The notes beneath the pieces were generated by a model. That model had not been told where the DNA came from, did no database searches, and saw only the letters and a list, made by a program, of their open reading frames with translations. From Xanthomonas arboricola pv. juglandis (GTDB lineage Bacteria; Pseudomonadota; Gammaproteobacteria; Xanthomonadales; Xanthomonadaceae): 64,000 nucleotides of DNA. The position numbers and the translations under genes are program-made. The stretch spans positions 808,785 through 872,784 of the forward strand of contig NZ_JZEF01000002.1 of NCBI RefSeq assembly GCF_001013475.1, in the 5' to 3' direction. Of the stretch, positions 10,318-19,469 are shown piece by piece. Every line of letters starts with the position of its first letter. Positions within the stretch are counted from its first letter, which is position 1.

Positions 10318-11391
10318 ATGCCGCCTGTGACCGATGACCTGCGTATCCGCAAGATCGAAGCCCTTGCCCCGCCCTCGCAGCTGCTGTCGCTGCTGCCCTG
10401 CGACGAGCGCGCCTCCGAGACCGTGACCAATTCGCGTGCCGCGCTGCACGAGATCCTGCATGGCCGTGACGACCGCCTGGCGGTGGTGATCGGGCCCTGC
10501 TCGATCCACGATCCGGTCGCGGCGATGGACTACGCGCACCGCCTGCGCCCGCTGCGCGAGCAGCTCGGCGACGCGCTGGAGATCGTGATGCGGGTGTACT
10601 TCGAAAAGCCGCGCACCACCATCGGCTGGAAGGGCCTGATCAACGATCCGGATCTGGATGGCAGCTTCCAGATCAACAAGGGCCTGCGGGTGGCGCGCGG
10701 TCTGCTGCGCGACATCAACAACCTCGGCCTGCCGGCCGGTGTGGAATTCCTCGACATCATCTCGCCGCAGTACATCGCCGACCTGGTGGCCTGGGGCGCG
10801 ATCGGCGCGCGCACCACCGAAAGCCAGGTGCACCGCGAAATGGCCTCGGGCCTGTCGTGCCCGGTGGGCTTCAAGAACGGCACCGGCGGCGACGTCAAGA
10901 TTGCGGTGGACGCGGTGGGTGCGGCCTCGCACCCGCATCATTTCCTGGCCGTGACCAAGGACGGCCACACCGCGGTGGCCGCGACCGCAGGCAACCCGGA
11001 TTGCCACGTGATCCTGCGCGGCGGCAAGCAGCCCAACTTCGACGCGGCCAATGTGGAAGCGGCCAGCCAGGTGCTCACCACGTCCGGCTTGCCGGCGCGG
11101 CTGATGATCGACGCCAGCCACGCCAACAGCGGCAAGAATCCCGAGAACCAGGCCAAGGTCATCGACGACATCGCCACGCAACTGGAAGGCGGCGAGACCC
11201 GCATCGTCGGCGTCATGGTGGAAAGCCACCTGGTCGGCGGACGCCAGGAACTGGTGCCCGGCTGCGCACTGACCTACGGCCAGAGCATCACCGACGGCTG
11301 CCTGGGGTGGGACGCCTCGGTGCAAGTGCTCGAGCGCCTGGCGACGGCCGTACGCGCACGTCGCGCAAGGCGGGTTGCCGAAGCTGCGTGA
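10318..11391 (+). CDS. aroG: 3-deoxy-7-phosphoheptulonate (DAHP) synthase, class I
   Basis: 357 residues, the size of E. coli AroG/F/H. Visible motifs are VVIGPCSIHDP (about 56-66), RVYFEKPRTTIGWKG (about 91-105, metal and substrate region), GARTTESQVHRE (about 162-173) and DASHANSGK (about 263-271). It condenses phosphoenolpyruvate and erythrose-4-phosphate, the first step of the shikimate pathway. The start MPPVTDDLRIRKIEAL fits the family. Regulation by attenuation is predicted from the leader upstream. Which aromatic amino acid inhibits the enzyme cannot be read from sequence. Confidence 0.96.
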   Translation: MPPVTDDLRIRKIEALAPPSQLLSLLPCDERASETVTNSRAALHEILHGRDDRLAVVIGPCSIHDPVAAMDYAHRLRPLREQLGDALEIVMRVYFEKPRTTIGWKGLINDPDLDGSFQINKGLRVARGLLRDINNLGLPAGVEFLDIISPQYIADLVAWGAIGARTTESQVHREMASGLSCPVGFKNGTGGDVKIAVDAVGAASHPHHFLAVTKDGHTAVAATAGNPDCHVILRGGKQPNFDAANVEAASQVLTTSGLPARLMIDASHANSGKNPENQAKVIDDIATQLEGGETRIVGVMVESHLVGGRQELVPGCALTYGQSITDGCLGWDASVQVLERLATAVRARRARRVAEAA

Positions 11392-11829
11392 TCGTTGAGG
11401 CGGTGGGGTGAGAACACGAGGCTTCGCGCGCACCCTCATCCGGCGCTGCGCGCCATCTTCTCCCGCCGTGAGAAGGGATAAGCCCCTCTCGAGCAGCCTG
11501 GCAATGAACACAAGCGTGCGCGTGCTGATGGCCGCTCCAGAACGAGAACGCCGGGCCGGCGCAGGGAGCCGGCCCGACGGATTGGACACCACCCAGTGGT
11601 GACCCGTCGCGCCCAGCGGCAGGAGGGGGAGAGAGCCGTCCTGCCGCCGAATGCGAGCGGGCAGGAACGTTATCCGCCACATCCGTGACATCGCGATGTC
11701 GCAGCATGTCGATGCCAGCAATGAAGTTCGCGAAGCGTTAAACACCGGCACGACGACCGTGCTCCGATCTCTCTAGCAACACCGTCACGCTGCGCTAAAA
11801 CCGCCGATTCCCGATTCCCGATTCCCTGC
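11392..11829. other. Intergenic region with palindrome and repeat fragments
   Basis: No gene seen. 11429-11476 is a copy of the CCCTCATCC...CTTCTCCCG...GAGAAGG repeat found also at 35850 and 45850. 11552-11576 is a 9-bp hairpin (CGGGCCGGC / GCCGGCCCG) without a T run. 11804-11828 holds three tandem CGATTCC units of the GGGAATCGGG family. Confidence 0.6.
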
Positions 11830-13344
11830 TCACCCCAACATATCCCCCGTCTCCAACCAGCGCTGATGCCACGACAGCGCCTCGGTCAGCAGATGCGGGG
11901 TGTGCTTGCCATAGCTGTCGCGATTGGCGCGCGCCACATAATCTTCCAGCGCATCGCGGTAGCGCGGGTGTACGCAGTGATCGAGCAACTGGCGTGCGCG
12001 TTGCTTGGGTGTGAGGCCGCGCAGATCGGCCAGGCCTTGTTCGGTGACGATCACCGAGACATCGTGTTCGGTGTGATCGACATGGCTGACCATCGGCACG
12101 ATCGACGAGATGCTGCCGGCCTTGGCGATGCTGGGGCTCAGGAAGATCGACAGGAAGCCGTTGCGCGCAAAGTCGCCGGAGCCGCCGATGCCGTTCATGA
12201 TGCGGCTGCCCATCACGTGGGTGGAATTGACGTTGCCGTACAGGTCGGCCTCGATCATGCCGTTCATGCCGATGCAGCCGAGCCGGCGCACCAGCTCCGG
12301 ATGATTGGAAATCTCCTGCGTGCGCATGATGATGCGTTGCCGGTAGAAATCGATATTGCGCTTGAACTCCTCGTTGCCCTCCGGGCTGAGCGCAAAACCG
12401 GTGCACGAGGCGTAGCGCAGCACGCCATCGCGCAACAGCGCGAGCATGCCGTCCTGGATCACTTCGGTGAACGCTTCCAGGTCGCGGAAGCCGCTGCGTG
12501 CAAGCCCCGCCAGCACCGCATTGGGAATATTGCCCACGCCCGATTGCAGCGGCAGCAGGCTGGCCGGCAGCCGGCCCTTGTCCACTTCATGGCGCAGGAA
12601 CGCGATCAGGTGCTCGGCGATGCGTTCGCTGCTGTCGTCGGCAGCAGCGAACGGGCTGTTGCGGTCCGGGCCATGCGTGCGCACCACAGCCACGATCTTG
12701 TCCGGGTCGCAGCGCAGGCTGGGCTCGCCGATGCGGTCGTCGCCGTGGATCAACGGAATAGGCTTGCGCTGCGGCGGCAGCGCAGTGCCGTAGTACACGT
12801 CGTGCATGCCATCCAGGCCGGCCGGCTGCCAGTCGTTGACTTCGATGATCACCTTGCTGGCCAGGTCCAGCCAGGTCTTGTTGTTGCCGATCGAGGTGGA
12901 TGGCACCAGGCTGCCGTCTGCGCGGATCGCCGAGACTTCCACTACGGCAGTGTCGATCTGCCCATAGAAGCCGAACCACACGTGCTGGGCGACGTGGCTG
13001 AGATGGATGTCGATATAGTCCAGCGTGCCGGCGTTGATGCGTTGGCGCGCGTCCGGGTCGGACTGGAACGGCATGCGCATGGCGATGCCGTCGGCCTTGG
13101 CCAGCGCGCCGTCCAGTTCCGGCGCGGTGGACGCGCCGGTCATCAGCTTGATCTGGAATGGCTGGCCCTTCAGATGCGCCGCTTCGATGCGCTGCGCCAA
13201 CGCCATCGGCACTGCCTTGGGGTAACCGGAGCCGGTGAAGCCGCTCATCGCCACGGTCTCGCCGGGCTGGATCAATGCGGCAGCGGCCTCGGCAGAAACC
13301 AGGCGCTCGCGCAGCGGCGCGTACAGGATGCGTTCGTCGGACAT
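11830..13344 (-). CDS. Acetyl-CoA hydrolase/transferase family protein (succinyl-CoA:acetate CoA-transferase type)
   Basis: 504 residues from ATG 13344. The frame is open 106 codons further upstream, but that part has no family character and runs through intergenic DNA. Visible features are ETVAMSGFTGSGYPKAVP (about 29-46), IKLMTGASTAPELDGALA, VDKGRLPASLLPLQSGVGNI and GIGGSGDFARNGFLS, all typical of the Cat1/AarC/ScpC class of CoA transferases. These enzymes move CoA between acyl-CoA and acetate or another carboxylate. The exact acceptor is not evident from sequence. The gene is single and divergent from the AsmA-like pair. Confidence 0.85.
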   Translation of the reverse strand: MSDERILYAPLRERLVSAEAAAALIQPGETVAMSGFTGSGYPKAVPMALAQRIEAAHLKGQPFQIKLMTGASTAPELDGALAKADGIAMRMPFQSDPDARQRINAGTLDYIDIHLSHVAQHVWFGFYGQIDTAVVEVSAIRADGSLVPSTSIGNNKTWLDLASKVIIEVNDWQPAGLDGMHDVYYGTALPPQRKPIPLIHGDDRIGEPSLRCDPDKIVAVVRTHGPDRNSPFAAADDSSERIAEHLIAFLRHEVDKGRLPASLLPLQSGVGNIPNAVLAGLARSGFRDLEAFTEVIQDGMLALLRDGVLRYASCTGFALSPEGNEEFKRNIDFYRQRIIMRTQEISNHPELVRRLGCIGMNGMIEADLYGNVNSTHVMGSRIMNGIGGSGDFARNGFLSIFLSPSIAKAGSISSIVPMVSHVDHTEHDVSVIVTEQGLADLRGLTPKQRARQLLDHCVHPRYRDALEDYVARANRDSYGKHTPHLLTEALSWHQRWLETGDMLG

Positions 13345-13732
13345 GGGCGGCACAGCGGGACAGGGGACTGCCATTATCGCCGCTGCATGCGTCGGCCGCG
13401 CTGCGACCATGGTGCAATGCAATGGTGCGGATGGCCTTAACTGCGTGCGAAGCGGGCTGTTGCGTGGCAGGTCGGTTGGGGCAACACATTGACGCTTCAC
13501 CCGCCTTCGTTTCCGCGTATGGAGCCTGGCGTTGGCGTCGCCGCTGGCAGGCCTGCGGTCGCCTGGTGAGCGCAGGCCGGCAAGCCCTGTGCACTGCTGC
13601 GCTGTAGCACTAATCGTCAACGCATCCCCAGCTGCCGTGCAGCGGATGCGGTGACGCGCCACCGGCCACGTTCACGCCTCGCCGCCAGCGCAACCGCGAT
13701 AGTGGCGGCAGACTCGACTTGTGCCTGCGCCC
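13345..13732. other. Divergent intergenic region
   Basis: About 390 bp between the CoA transferase start and the first AsmA-like gene. No hairpin with a T run, RNA gene or clear operator was seen. Confidence 0.5.
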
Positions 13733-15910
13733 ATGCCCTCTCTTCGCGACCGCTTCCAGCGCTGGCCCCGGCCATGGCGCATCGCAGTGGTCGTGCTGGT
13801 GGCGCTATATGCGCTGTATCTGCTGGCCGGCAACCTGTTTCTCAACACGCCGCTGTTCGATGCCGTCACCAATCGGCAGCCGCATAAATTCACCATGCAG
13901 ACCGGCCCGGCATTGACGGTGTTTCCGGGGCAGGTGATGGCCTGGAACGTGCGCATGCGCGGGCAGGCTAACCGTACCGTGTACGTGTTTCATGCCGATC
14001 GCGCCAATGCACGCGTGGCCTTGCTGGCACTGTTGCGACGCGAGGTACGCCTGCCGTGGTTGCACGCCACCGGCCTGAGCGCGGAGGTGGAAACCTCCGA
14101 CACCCCGATTCCGCCACCGCCACGCGGCGACCAGGGCTGGACGCTGCGCTTCGATGCGATCACCAGCAACAGCATCCGCAGCGCGCGCCTGGGCAAGCTG
14201 CTGATCGCCGGGCAGGGCCATGGCAGCGTCGGCTTCCTCAAGCAGCTCAAGGGTGGCCCGTCGGAGCTGTTTCCCTCGCAGGCAGGCTTCAGCGATGCGG
14301 TGGTCAGCTATGACGGGGTGCAGGTGTTCAATGGCGCGCAGCTGGATGCGCAATTCCAGTTTCCGCGCCACTACCGCGATGAAGCGCCGGGCCTGCGCAA
14401 GCTCGGCATCACCCACGCGCGGCTGCAGCTGAAGGCCGCTACGGTGGCGTTGAAGATCGACACCGGTGCGCCGCATGTGGACATCCGAAGCGGGCCGTCG
14501 GCGGCGCGGGTGGAGGCCGACATCACGCTGGACCGCGGCACGCTGCAGGAAGGCAGCCATGCGGTCTGGCGCCTGCCGTTGATGGCCGGCGTCGGGGCGA
14601 CCGACCGCGGCATGCTGGCGCTGCAGCTGGACGTGGCGCGCGACATCCGCGTGCAGGCACGGCTGCCACGCGACGCAAAGACGGGCAGCGAGCTGCAGGC
14701 CGATCTGCGCGTTGCCGGACGCAGCATCCCCTTCCAGGATCCTGCGCAGGTGCTGCCGCGCCTGTCCGGGCAGGTGCGTGGGCGCTGGCAGTTCGAATCG
14801 CTGAACTGGATTGCCGAGCTGTTCGTGCGCAAGCCGTGGTTCCAGCTCGCAGGCGGTGGCCTGGTCGAGGCCGATCTGCGCCTGGCGCAAGGCCGGCTCG
14901 CCAGCGGCAGCAGCCTGGAGATTCCGCGGGTGGAGGCAGTGGCGCAGGTGTTCGATACGCGGCTGGCCGGTGTCGCCAAGGCGCATGGACGCATCGACGA
15001 TGCCGCCACGCCGCAGGCGCATCTGGACGTGAGCATCCCCATCTTCAAGGCCGCGCCGCGCGCTGCACCCAAACAGATCCTGCTGCACGGCCGCGATCTG
15101 CAGCTGGCCATGCATGGCGACGCCGAACTGGCGCGCCTGCGCGACACGCTCAAGGCGCAGCTGCGTTTCAGCGATGCCCGCGTGCCCGATCTCACCGTCT
15201 ACAACCGTTACCTGCCGGGTAACAACGTGCGCCTGCTCGGCGGCAGCGGCAGCCTGACCGGCGATGTGGCGCTCAATGCCGCCGGCGATGTGGGCAGCGG
15301 CCACGCCAACCTGCGCGGGCAGGGCGCGCATCTGGCGCTGGCCGGCGTGCAGATGCGCGGCGATGCCGAATTGCAGGCGCAGCTGCAGCGTGCCGATTTC
15401 AAGAACAAGTTCTTCGACCTCAGCGGCACGCGCGTGCGCCTGCGCAATATGCGTGTGGGCGACGACAGCAGCGATGCCAACTGGTGGGGGCAGATGCAGG
15501 TCGGTGCCGGCACCATCCAGGCCAGCGCACCGTTCCAGGTGGATGCCGATGCGGCGATCCGCATGCGCGATGTCGCGCCGCTGCTGTCGGTGTTTGCGCA
15601 ACGTGCCGACTATCCGCGCTGGGTACTGGGCTTGCTGGATTCGGGCGAGCTCGACGCCACCGGCAGGGTGCGTTGGCGCAAGCAGCAGTTGCTGATCGAC
15701 GACCTGCATGCGGAGAATGCGCGGCTGTCGCTGCGCGCGCGGCTGGCCTTGAACGACGAGCAGCGGCGCGGCGATCTGTATCTGCGCTGGGGCGTGCTGG
15801 GCGCCGGGATCGAGCTCGATGGCAAGCAGCGCCAGTGGCATCTGGCCGGCGCGCGCGAGTGGTACGACGCGCAGCCGGGGTTGTTGCCGGCGGTATCGAA
15901 AGCGAAGTAA
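13733..15910 (+). CDS. AsmA-like inner-membrane-anchored periplasmic protein, copy 1
   Basis: 725 residues from ATG 13733; an in-frame GTG at 13721 would add four. Neither start has a good ribosome binding site. One N-terminal membrane helix (IAVVVLVALYALYLLAGNLFL, about residues 17-37) is followed by about 680 residues of repetitive beta-rich sequence, as in AsmA/TamB/DUF748-type proteins, which bridge the envelope and act in outer-membrane or lipid homeostasis. Landmarks shared with the next gene are GNLFLNTPL, FKQL/LKQLKGGPSELFPSQA, DARVPDLTVYNRYLPG and the C-terminal HLAGAREWYDAQPGLLPA. Function is inferred from architecture only. Confidence 0.7.
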   Translation: MPSLRDRFQRWPRPWRIAVVVLVALYALYLLAGNLFLNTPLFDAVTNRQPHKFTMQTGPALTVFPGQVMAWNVRMRGQANRTVYVFHADRANARVALLALLRREVRLPWLHATGLSAEVETSDTPIPPPPRGDQGWTLRFDAITSNSIRSARLGKLLIAGQGHGSVGFLKQLKGGPSELFPSQAGFSDAVVSYDGVQVFNGAQLDAQFQFPRHYRDEAPGLRKLGITHARLQLKAATVALKIDTGAPHVDIRSGPSAARVEADITLDRGTLQEGSHAVWRLPLMAGVGATDRGMLALQLDVARDIRVQARLPRDAKTGSELQADLRVAGRSIPFQDPAQVLPRLSGQVRGRWQFESLNWIAELFVRKPWFQLAGGGLVEADLRLAQGRLASGSSLEIPRVEAVAQVFDTRLAGVAKAHGRIDDAATPQAHLDVSIPIFKAAPRAAPKQILLHGRDLQLAMHGDAELARLRDTLKAQLRFSDARVPDLTVYNRYLPGNNVRLLGGSGSLTGDVALNAAGDVGSGHANLRGQGAHLALAGVQMRGDAELQAQLQRADFKNKFFDLSGTRVRLRNMRVGDDSSDANWWGQMQVGAGTIQASAPFQVDADAAIRMRDVAPLLSVFAQRADYPRWVLGLLDSGELDATGRVRWRKQQLLIDDLHAENARLSLRARLALNDEQRRGDLYLRWGVLGAGIELDGKQRQWHLAGAREWYDAQPGLLPAVSKAK

Positions 15911-16115
15911 GCGGCTCGTTGTCTGAGGCTCGCGTATTGCGGCCAGCTTTGCCGTCTTCGAAGAGGCAGTGCGCGCACTGCCGGGCGTGTAGGACATCCA
16001 ATGCACACCGGGATGCCTGCCGGTGCCCAGCCGCAATCGCCGCTGCGCACCGCGCTCACGGTTTCCTTGGCACACTGCGCCACGCCGCGTGCGCGGTCTT
16101 CAGGAGCCTGCCGTC

Positions 16116-18530
16116 ATGACGATGCCTGTTCGCGCCCGCTGGCAAACCTTGCCCCGCCTGGTGCGCTGGCCGTTGCTGGCGTTCCTGGTGGTGTACGCAA
16201 GCTATCTGCTGCTCGGCAACCTGTTGCTCAACACGCCACTCGGGCCGGCCGCGCTCAATCGCAAGCCGGACAGGTTCACCATGCACTGGGGCCCGGCAGT
16301 GACCTGGTGGCCGGGCCGGCTGACGCTGTGGAAGGTGGAGTTGCAAGGGCGCTCCACACGCACCCGCTGGAACGTCAGCGCGCAGCGCATGAGCGGGCAG
16401 GTGCGGCTATTGCCGTTGCTGCATCGGCAGTTGCTGGTGCCGGAGCTGCATGCGCACGGGGTGCGCGGCGGCATGCAGGCGGCTGTACCCACCGCCGTTA
16501 CCGTGGCGACGCCAGCACCGGCGACAGCGCCGAACACGCAGGTGGCTGCTGCGCCACCGGCTGACGCAGCCGGTGCGCCGCCGCCAACGACCGCGCAGGA
16601 CAAGCCACCCACACGCACCCCAGACCTCGCGGCGAGCACGCCGCCGCCCGCACGGACGACCGGCGCAGCCACCCGTGCGCCGCCATCCTCTGGGGTCGCC
16701 AATACCGCTGGCGCACCCGCAGGTCCCGCATTGATCGCTCCGGCCTGGACCCTGCAGTTCGACCGCATCGTCGCCGATCAGGTGCAGGCAGTGACGCTGC
16801 GTCAGCTGCGGATCGAAGGCGATGGTCAGCTGCAGCTCGGCCTGTTCAAGCAGTTGCGTAGCGGGCCGATGGAAGTGTTTCCCTCGCAGGCGAGCTTCGA
16901 CAACGCACGCATGCGCTGGGGTGACAGCGAAGTGCTGCGCAACGGCCAGCTGCGCATCGAAGCCAGCATCGCGCGGCATGCGCCGGAGCAGGCGCGTGGG
17001 CTGGCCATGTTGCAGCTTGCCGATGCACAGGTGAGCGTGCATGGCGACACTGCGGCACTGGATGTCGTACGTAATGCGCAGGGGCGCCACACGCTCGCCA
17101 CACGCGCCGGCACGGGGCGTGCGGATGGGCAGTTGCGCTGGATCCGTGGCGCCTTGCAGCCCGGCAGCCAACTGCAATGGCGCGCACCCCTGCACGACAA
17201 CACGCGCACGCCGGCCGCCCTGCTGGGCGAGCTTGCAGCGCAACTGCAGGTGGATCAGGACATGCGCCTGCAGGTGAGCATGCCTGAGCCGGCCGATGCC
17301 GGGCTGACCCTGGATGCGGATCTACGCGTGCAAGGCCGGCAGCTGCCGCTGCAATCGATGCGCAGCCTGCTGCCGCGCACCTCCGGGCATGCGCGCCTGC
17401 ACTGGCAACTGTCTTCGCTGAGCTGGATTCCGGCGCTGTTCCCGGACGTGGACTGGCTGACGCTGGAAGGCGACGGGCTGGTGGATGCGGATCTGCGCAT
17501 CGATCGCGGCCAGCTCGGTGCCGGCAGTCGCCTGCAGGTGCCGCACGTGCGTGCGCATGTCGGCGTGATGGGGCATGCGATCGATGGGCAGGCCAGTGCC
17601 GACCTGCGGGTGAGCGCCGATGCGAACGGACAGCTGTTGCCGGCGCTTGCCTTGCAGATGCAGCAGTTCTCCATTGCGCACAGCGATGCGACCACGCGCC
17701 CGTTCGTGCAGGGCCGCGACCTGCGTCTGGATCTGCAGACGCGCGCCGATGCGCGCAACCTGGCCACGCTGCGCGACGCCACGCGCGCGCATCTGGTGTT
17801 CGCCAATGCGCGCGTGCCGGATCTGCGTGCCTACAACCGCTATCTGCCGCAGCAGCAACTGCGTTTCGATGGCGGCAATGGTGTGCTCAGTGGCGATCTG
17901 CAGATCGAACCCGGTGGGCGTATCGGCAAGGGTGGCCTGCGCATCGGTGCACGTGCGGCGCGGCTGCAGTTTGCCGGCCTGGCACTGCGTGGCGATGTGG
18001 ATGCGGATCTGCGCTTGCAGCGCGGCGATCTGCGTGCGGAAAACTTTCGCCTCGACGCCAGCACCATCCAGCTGCGCAATATCGGATTCACCGGGCCGGA
18101 TGGTCAGCGCCGCGATGGCTGGTGGGCGCGCATCGTGCTGGAGGACACCCGCATGCAATGGCACCAGCCGGTTGGTGTGGATGGACGCGTGCGCATCCAG
18201 GTGCGCGATCTGGCGTTCCTGATGGCGCTGTACGCGCGCGACCGTTCGATCCCGAACTGGATGCTGCGGCTGGTGGATGCAGGCCAGGCACAGGTGACCG
18301 GGCGCGTGCATTGGCAGGGCGACACCGTCATCGTCGATCGCTTGCAGGCACGCAACCAACGCTTCCAGGTGGATGCGCGCCTGCGTTTGCAGGGCAGCCA
18401 ACGCAGCGGCAGTCTGCTCGCGCGCTGGGGCATGTTGAGCGCGGCGGTGGGGTTGCGCGGCCAGACCCCGGAATGGCATCTGCTGCGTGCACCGGAGTGG
18501 TACCAGGCCCAGCCCGATCTGCTGCGCTGA
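16116..18530 (+). CDS. AsmA-like inner-membrane-anchored periplasmic protein, copy 2 (tandem paralogue)
   Basis: 804 residues from ATG 16116, which has AGGAG at 16102-16106. It shares the whole layout of the preceding gene: an N-terminal helix (LLAFLVVYASYLLLGNLLL), then GNLLLNTPLGPAALNRKPDRFTM, FKQLRSGPMEVFPSQA, NARVPDLRAYNRYLPQ and the end HLLRAPEWYQAQPDLL. The pair therefore arose by tandem duplication. The second copy carries an extra Pro/Ala/Thr-rich linker of about 80 residues (about 132-207) that copy 1 lacks. The 205-bp gap between them has no terminator. Envelope function is an inference. Confidence 0.7.
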   Translation: MTMPVRARWQTLPRLVRWPLLAFLVVYASYLLLGNLLLNTPLGPAALNRKPDRFTMHWGPAVTWWPGRLTLWKVELQGRSTRTRWNVSAQRMSGQVRLLPLLHRQLLVPELHAHGVRGGMQAAVPTAVTVATPAPATAPNTQVAAAPPADAAGAPPPTTAQDKPPTRTPDLAASTPPPARTTGAATRAPPSSGVANTAGAPAGPALIAPAWTLQFDRIVADQVQAVTLRQLRIEGDGQLQLGLFKQLRSGPMEVFPSQASFDNARMRWGDSEVLRNGQLRIEASIARHAPEQARGLAMLQLADAQVSVHGDTAALDVVRNAQGRHTLATRAGTGRADGQLRWIRGALQPGSQLQWRAPLHDNTRTPAALLGELAAQLQVDQDMRLQVSMPEPADAGLTLDADLRVQGRQLPLQSMRSLLPRTSGHARLHWQLSSLSWIPALFPDVDWLTLEGDGLVDADLRIDRGQLGAGSRLQVPHVRAHVGVMGHAIDGQASADLRVSADANGQLLPALALQMQQFSIAHSDATTRPFVQGRDLRLDLQTRADARNLATLRDATRAHLVFANARVPDLRAYNRYLPQQQLRFDGGNGVLSGDLQIEPGGRIGKGGLRIGARAARLQFAGLALRGDVDADLRLQRGDLRAENFRLDASTIQLRNIGFTGPDGQRRDGWWARIVLEDTRMQWHQPVGVDGRVRIQVRDLAFLMALYARDRSIPNWMLRLVDAGQAQVTGRVHWQGDTVIVDRLQARNQRFQVDARLRLQGSQRSGSLLARWGMLSAAVGLRGQTPEWHLLRAPEWYQAQPDLLR

Positions 18531-18664
18531 GGTCGTCGCGCGCCAGTGCGGTGTGAAGGAAAAAGCGCCAGTTCTGTACTGCCTGGTGTTGTTTTGCAGT
18601 GCAGCGTGCAAGTGGCGTTCGGGGCGCGCACTATGATCCTGCATCCCGACGTGGGGGAGGGAGC

Positions 18665-18701
18665 AAAGCCCGCTGGCAGTTCGCTGCAAGCGGGCTTTTT
18701 T
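18665..18701 (+). terminator. Rho-independent terminator after the AsmA-like pair
   Basis: AAAGCCCGCT (18665-18674) pairs with AGCGGGCTTT (18689-18698), followed by T to 18701. A TATGAT box at 18632-18637 and a G-rich stretch (18651-18663) lie just upstream, so this could also end a short independent RNA. I saw no matching -35 box at the right spacing. Confidence 0.8.
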
Positions 18702-18882
18702 ATTGCCTGAAGCCTGGCCAGTCAAGCCACTTGGCCTCCGCTCAGCGCGCGAAACCCCCAGTTGTTGAAGGCTTGCCCAGGCCACTGCCGGGTCGCTTTG
18801 AGCGTCAACCGCCTACATGTTCTCGACCCGCGTGATGGGAGTGGCCGGCGGCTGCGCCTGCACACGCCGTCGGCTTCCGCTA

Positions 18883-18903
18883 GAATGAGATCAATTCTCA
18901 TTT
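18883..18903 (+). promoter_or_regulatory. Fur box upstream of the FecI-type sigma gene
   Basis: AATGAGA (18884-18890), a 5-bp spacer, and TCTCATT (18896-18902) form a perfect 7-5-7 inverted repeat resembling the Fur consensus GATAATGATAATCATTATC. It is 48 bp before the sigma factor start, consistent with iron repression of the operon. Confidence 0.75.
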
Positions 18904-18950
18904 ATCGCCGGGCGCCTTGCCGCCTGGGTCCAGCCGTCCAGGAGGTCATC

Positions 18951-19460
18951 GTGTCGGTCACGCAAGGCGCGCTTCATCAGCAGGTGGAGCGCCTGTACAC
19001 CGACCACCATGGCTGGCTGCAGGGCTGGCTGCGGCGCAAGCTGGGCGATGCGTTCGTGGCTGCCGACCTGGCGCAGGACACCTTCATCAGCGTGATCAGC
19101 GCAGGCGCCGCCGACGAGATCCGCGAGCCGCGCCCATTCCTGGCCACCATCGCGCGCCGGCTGATGGCGCACCGGCAGCGGCGCAAGTTGCTGGAAACCA
19201 GCTACCTGGAACTGCTGGCTGCGCTGCCGGAGGAATTGGCGCCGTCGCCGGAGCTGCAACTGCTGGCGCTGGAAGCGGTGCAGCAGGTGGACCAGGCGCT
19301 GGATGGCCTGCCGCCCAAGGTGAAGGAAGCCTTTTTGCTGGCGCATCTGCAGGAGCTGAGCTACGCGCAGATCGCGCAGCGGCTGGGCGTGTCCAGCAGC
19401 TCGGTCAAGCAATACCTCACGCGTGCCAACCGGCATTGCCTGTTCGCCCTGTCGGCGTGA
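18951..19460 (+). CDS. fecI: FecI-like ECF sigma factor (iron regulated)
   Basis: 169 residues from GTG 18951, which has a perfect AGGAGG at 18940-18945. Region 2 is visible at FVAADLAQDTFISVI (about 35-49), and region 4 at LPPKVKEAFLLAHLQELSYA plus QIAQRLGVSSSSVKQYL, a helix-turn-helix for the -35 element. It directs RNA polymerase to the downstream receptor gene when FecR signals ligand binding. Operon order is sigma, FecR, receptor, with 9 bp to fecR. A Fur box lies upstream. Confidence 0.92.
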   Translation: MSVTQGALHQQVERLYTDHHGWLQGWLRRKLGDAFVAADLAQDTFISVISAGAADEIREPRPFLATIARRLMAHRQRRKLLETSYLELLAALPEELAPSPELQLLALEAVQQVDQALDGLPPKVKEAFLLAHLQELSYAQIAQRLGVSSSSVKQYLTRANRHCLFALSA

Positions 19461-19469
19461 GCTGCACGG

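Noticed and set aside
11552..11576. 9-bp GC hairpin after aroG as a terminator
   Set aside because: No T run follows on either strand.
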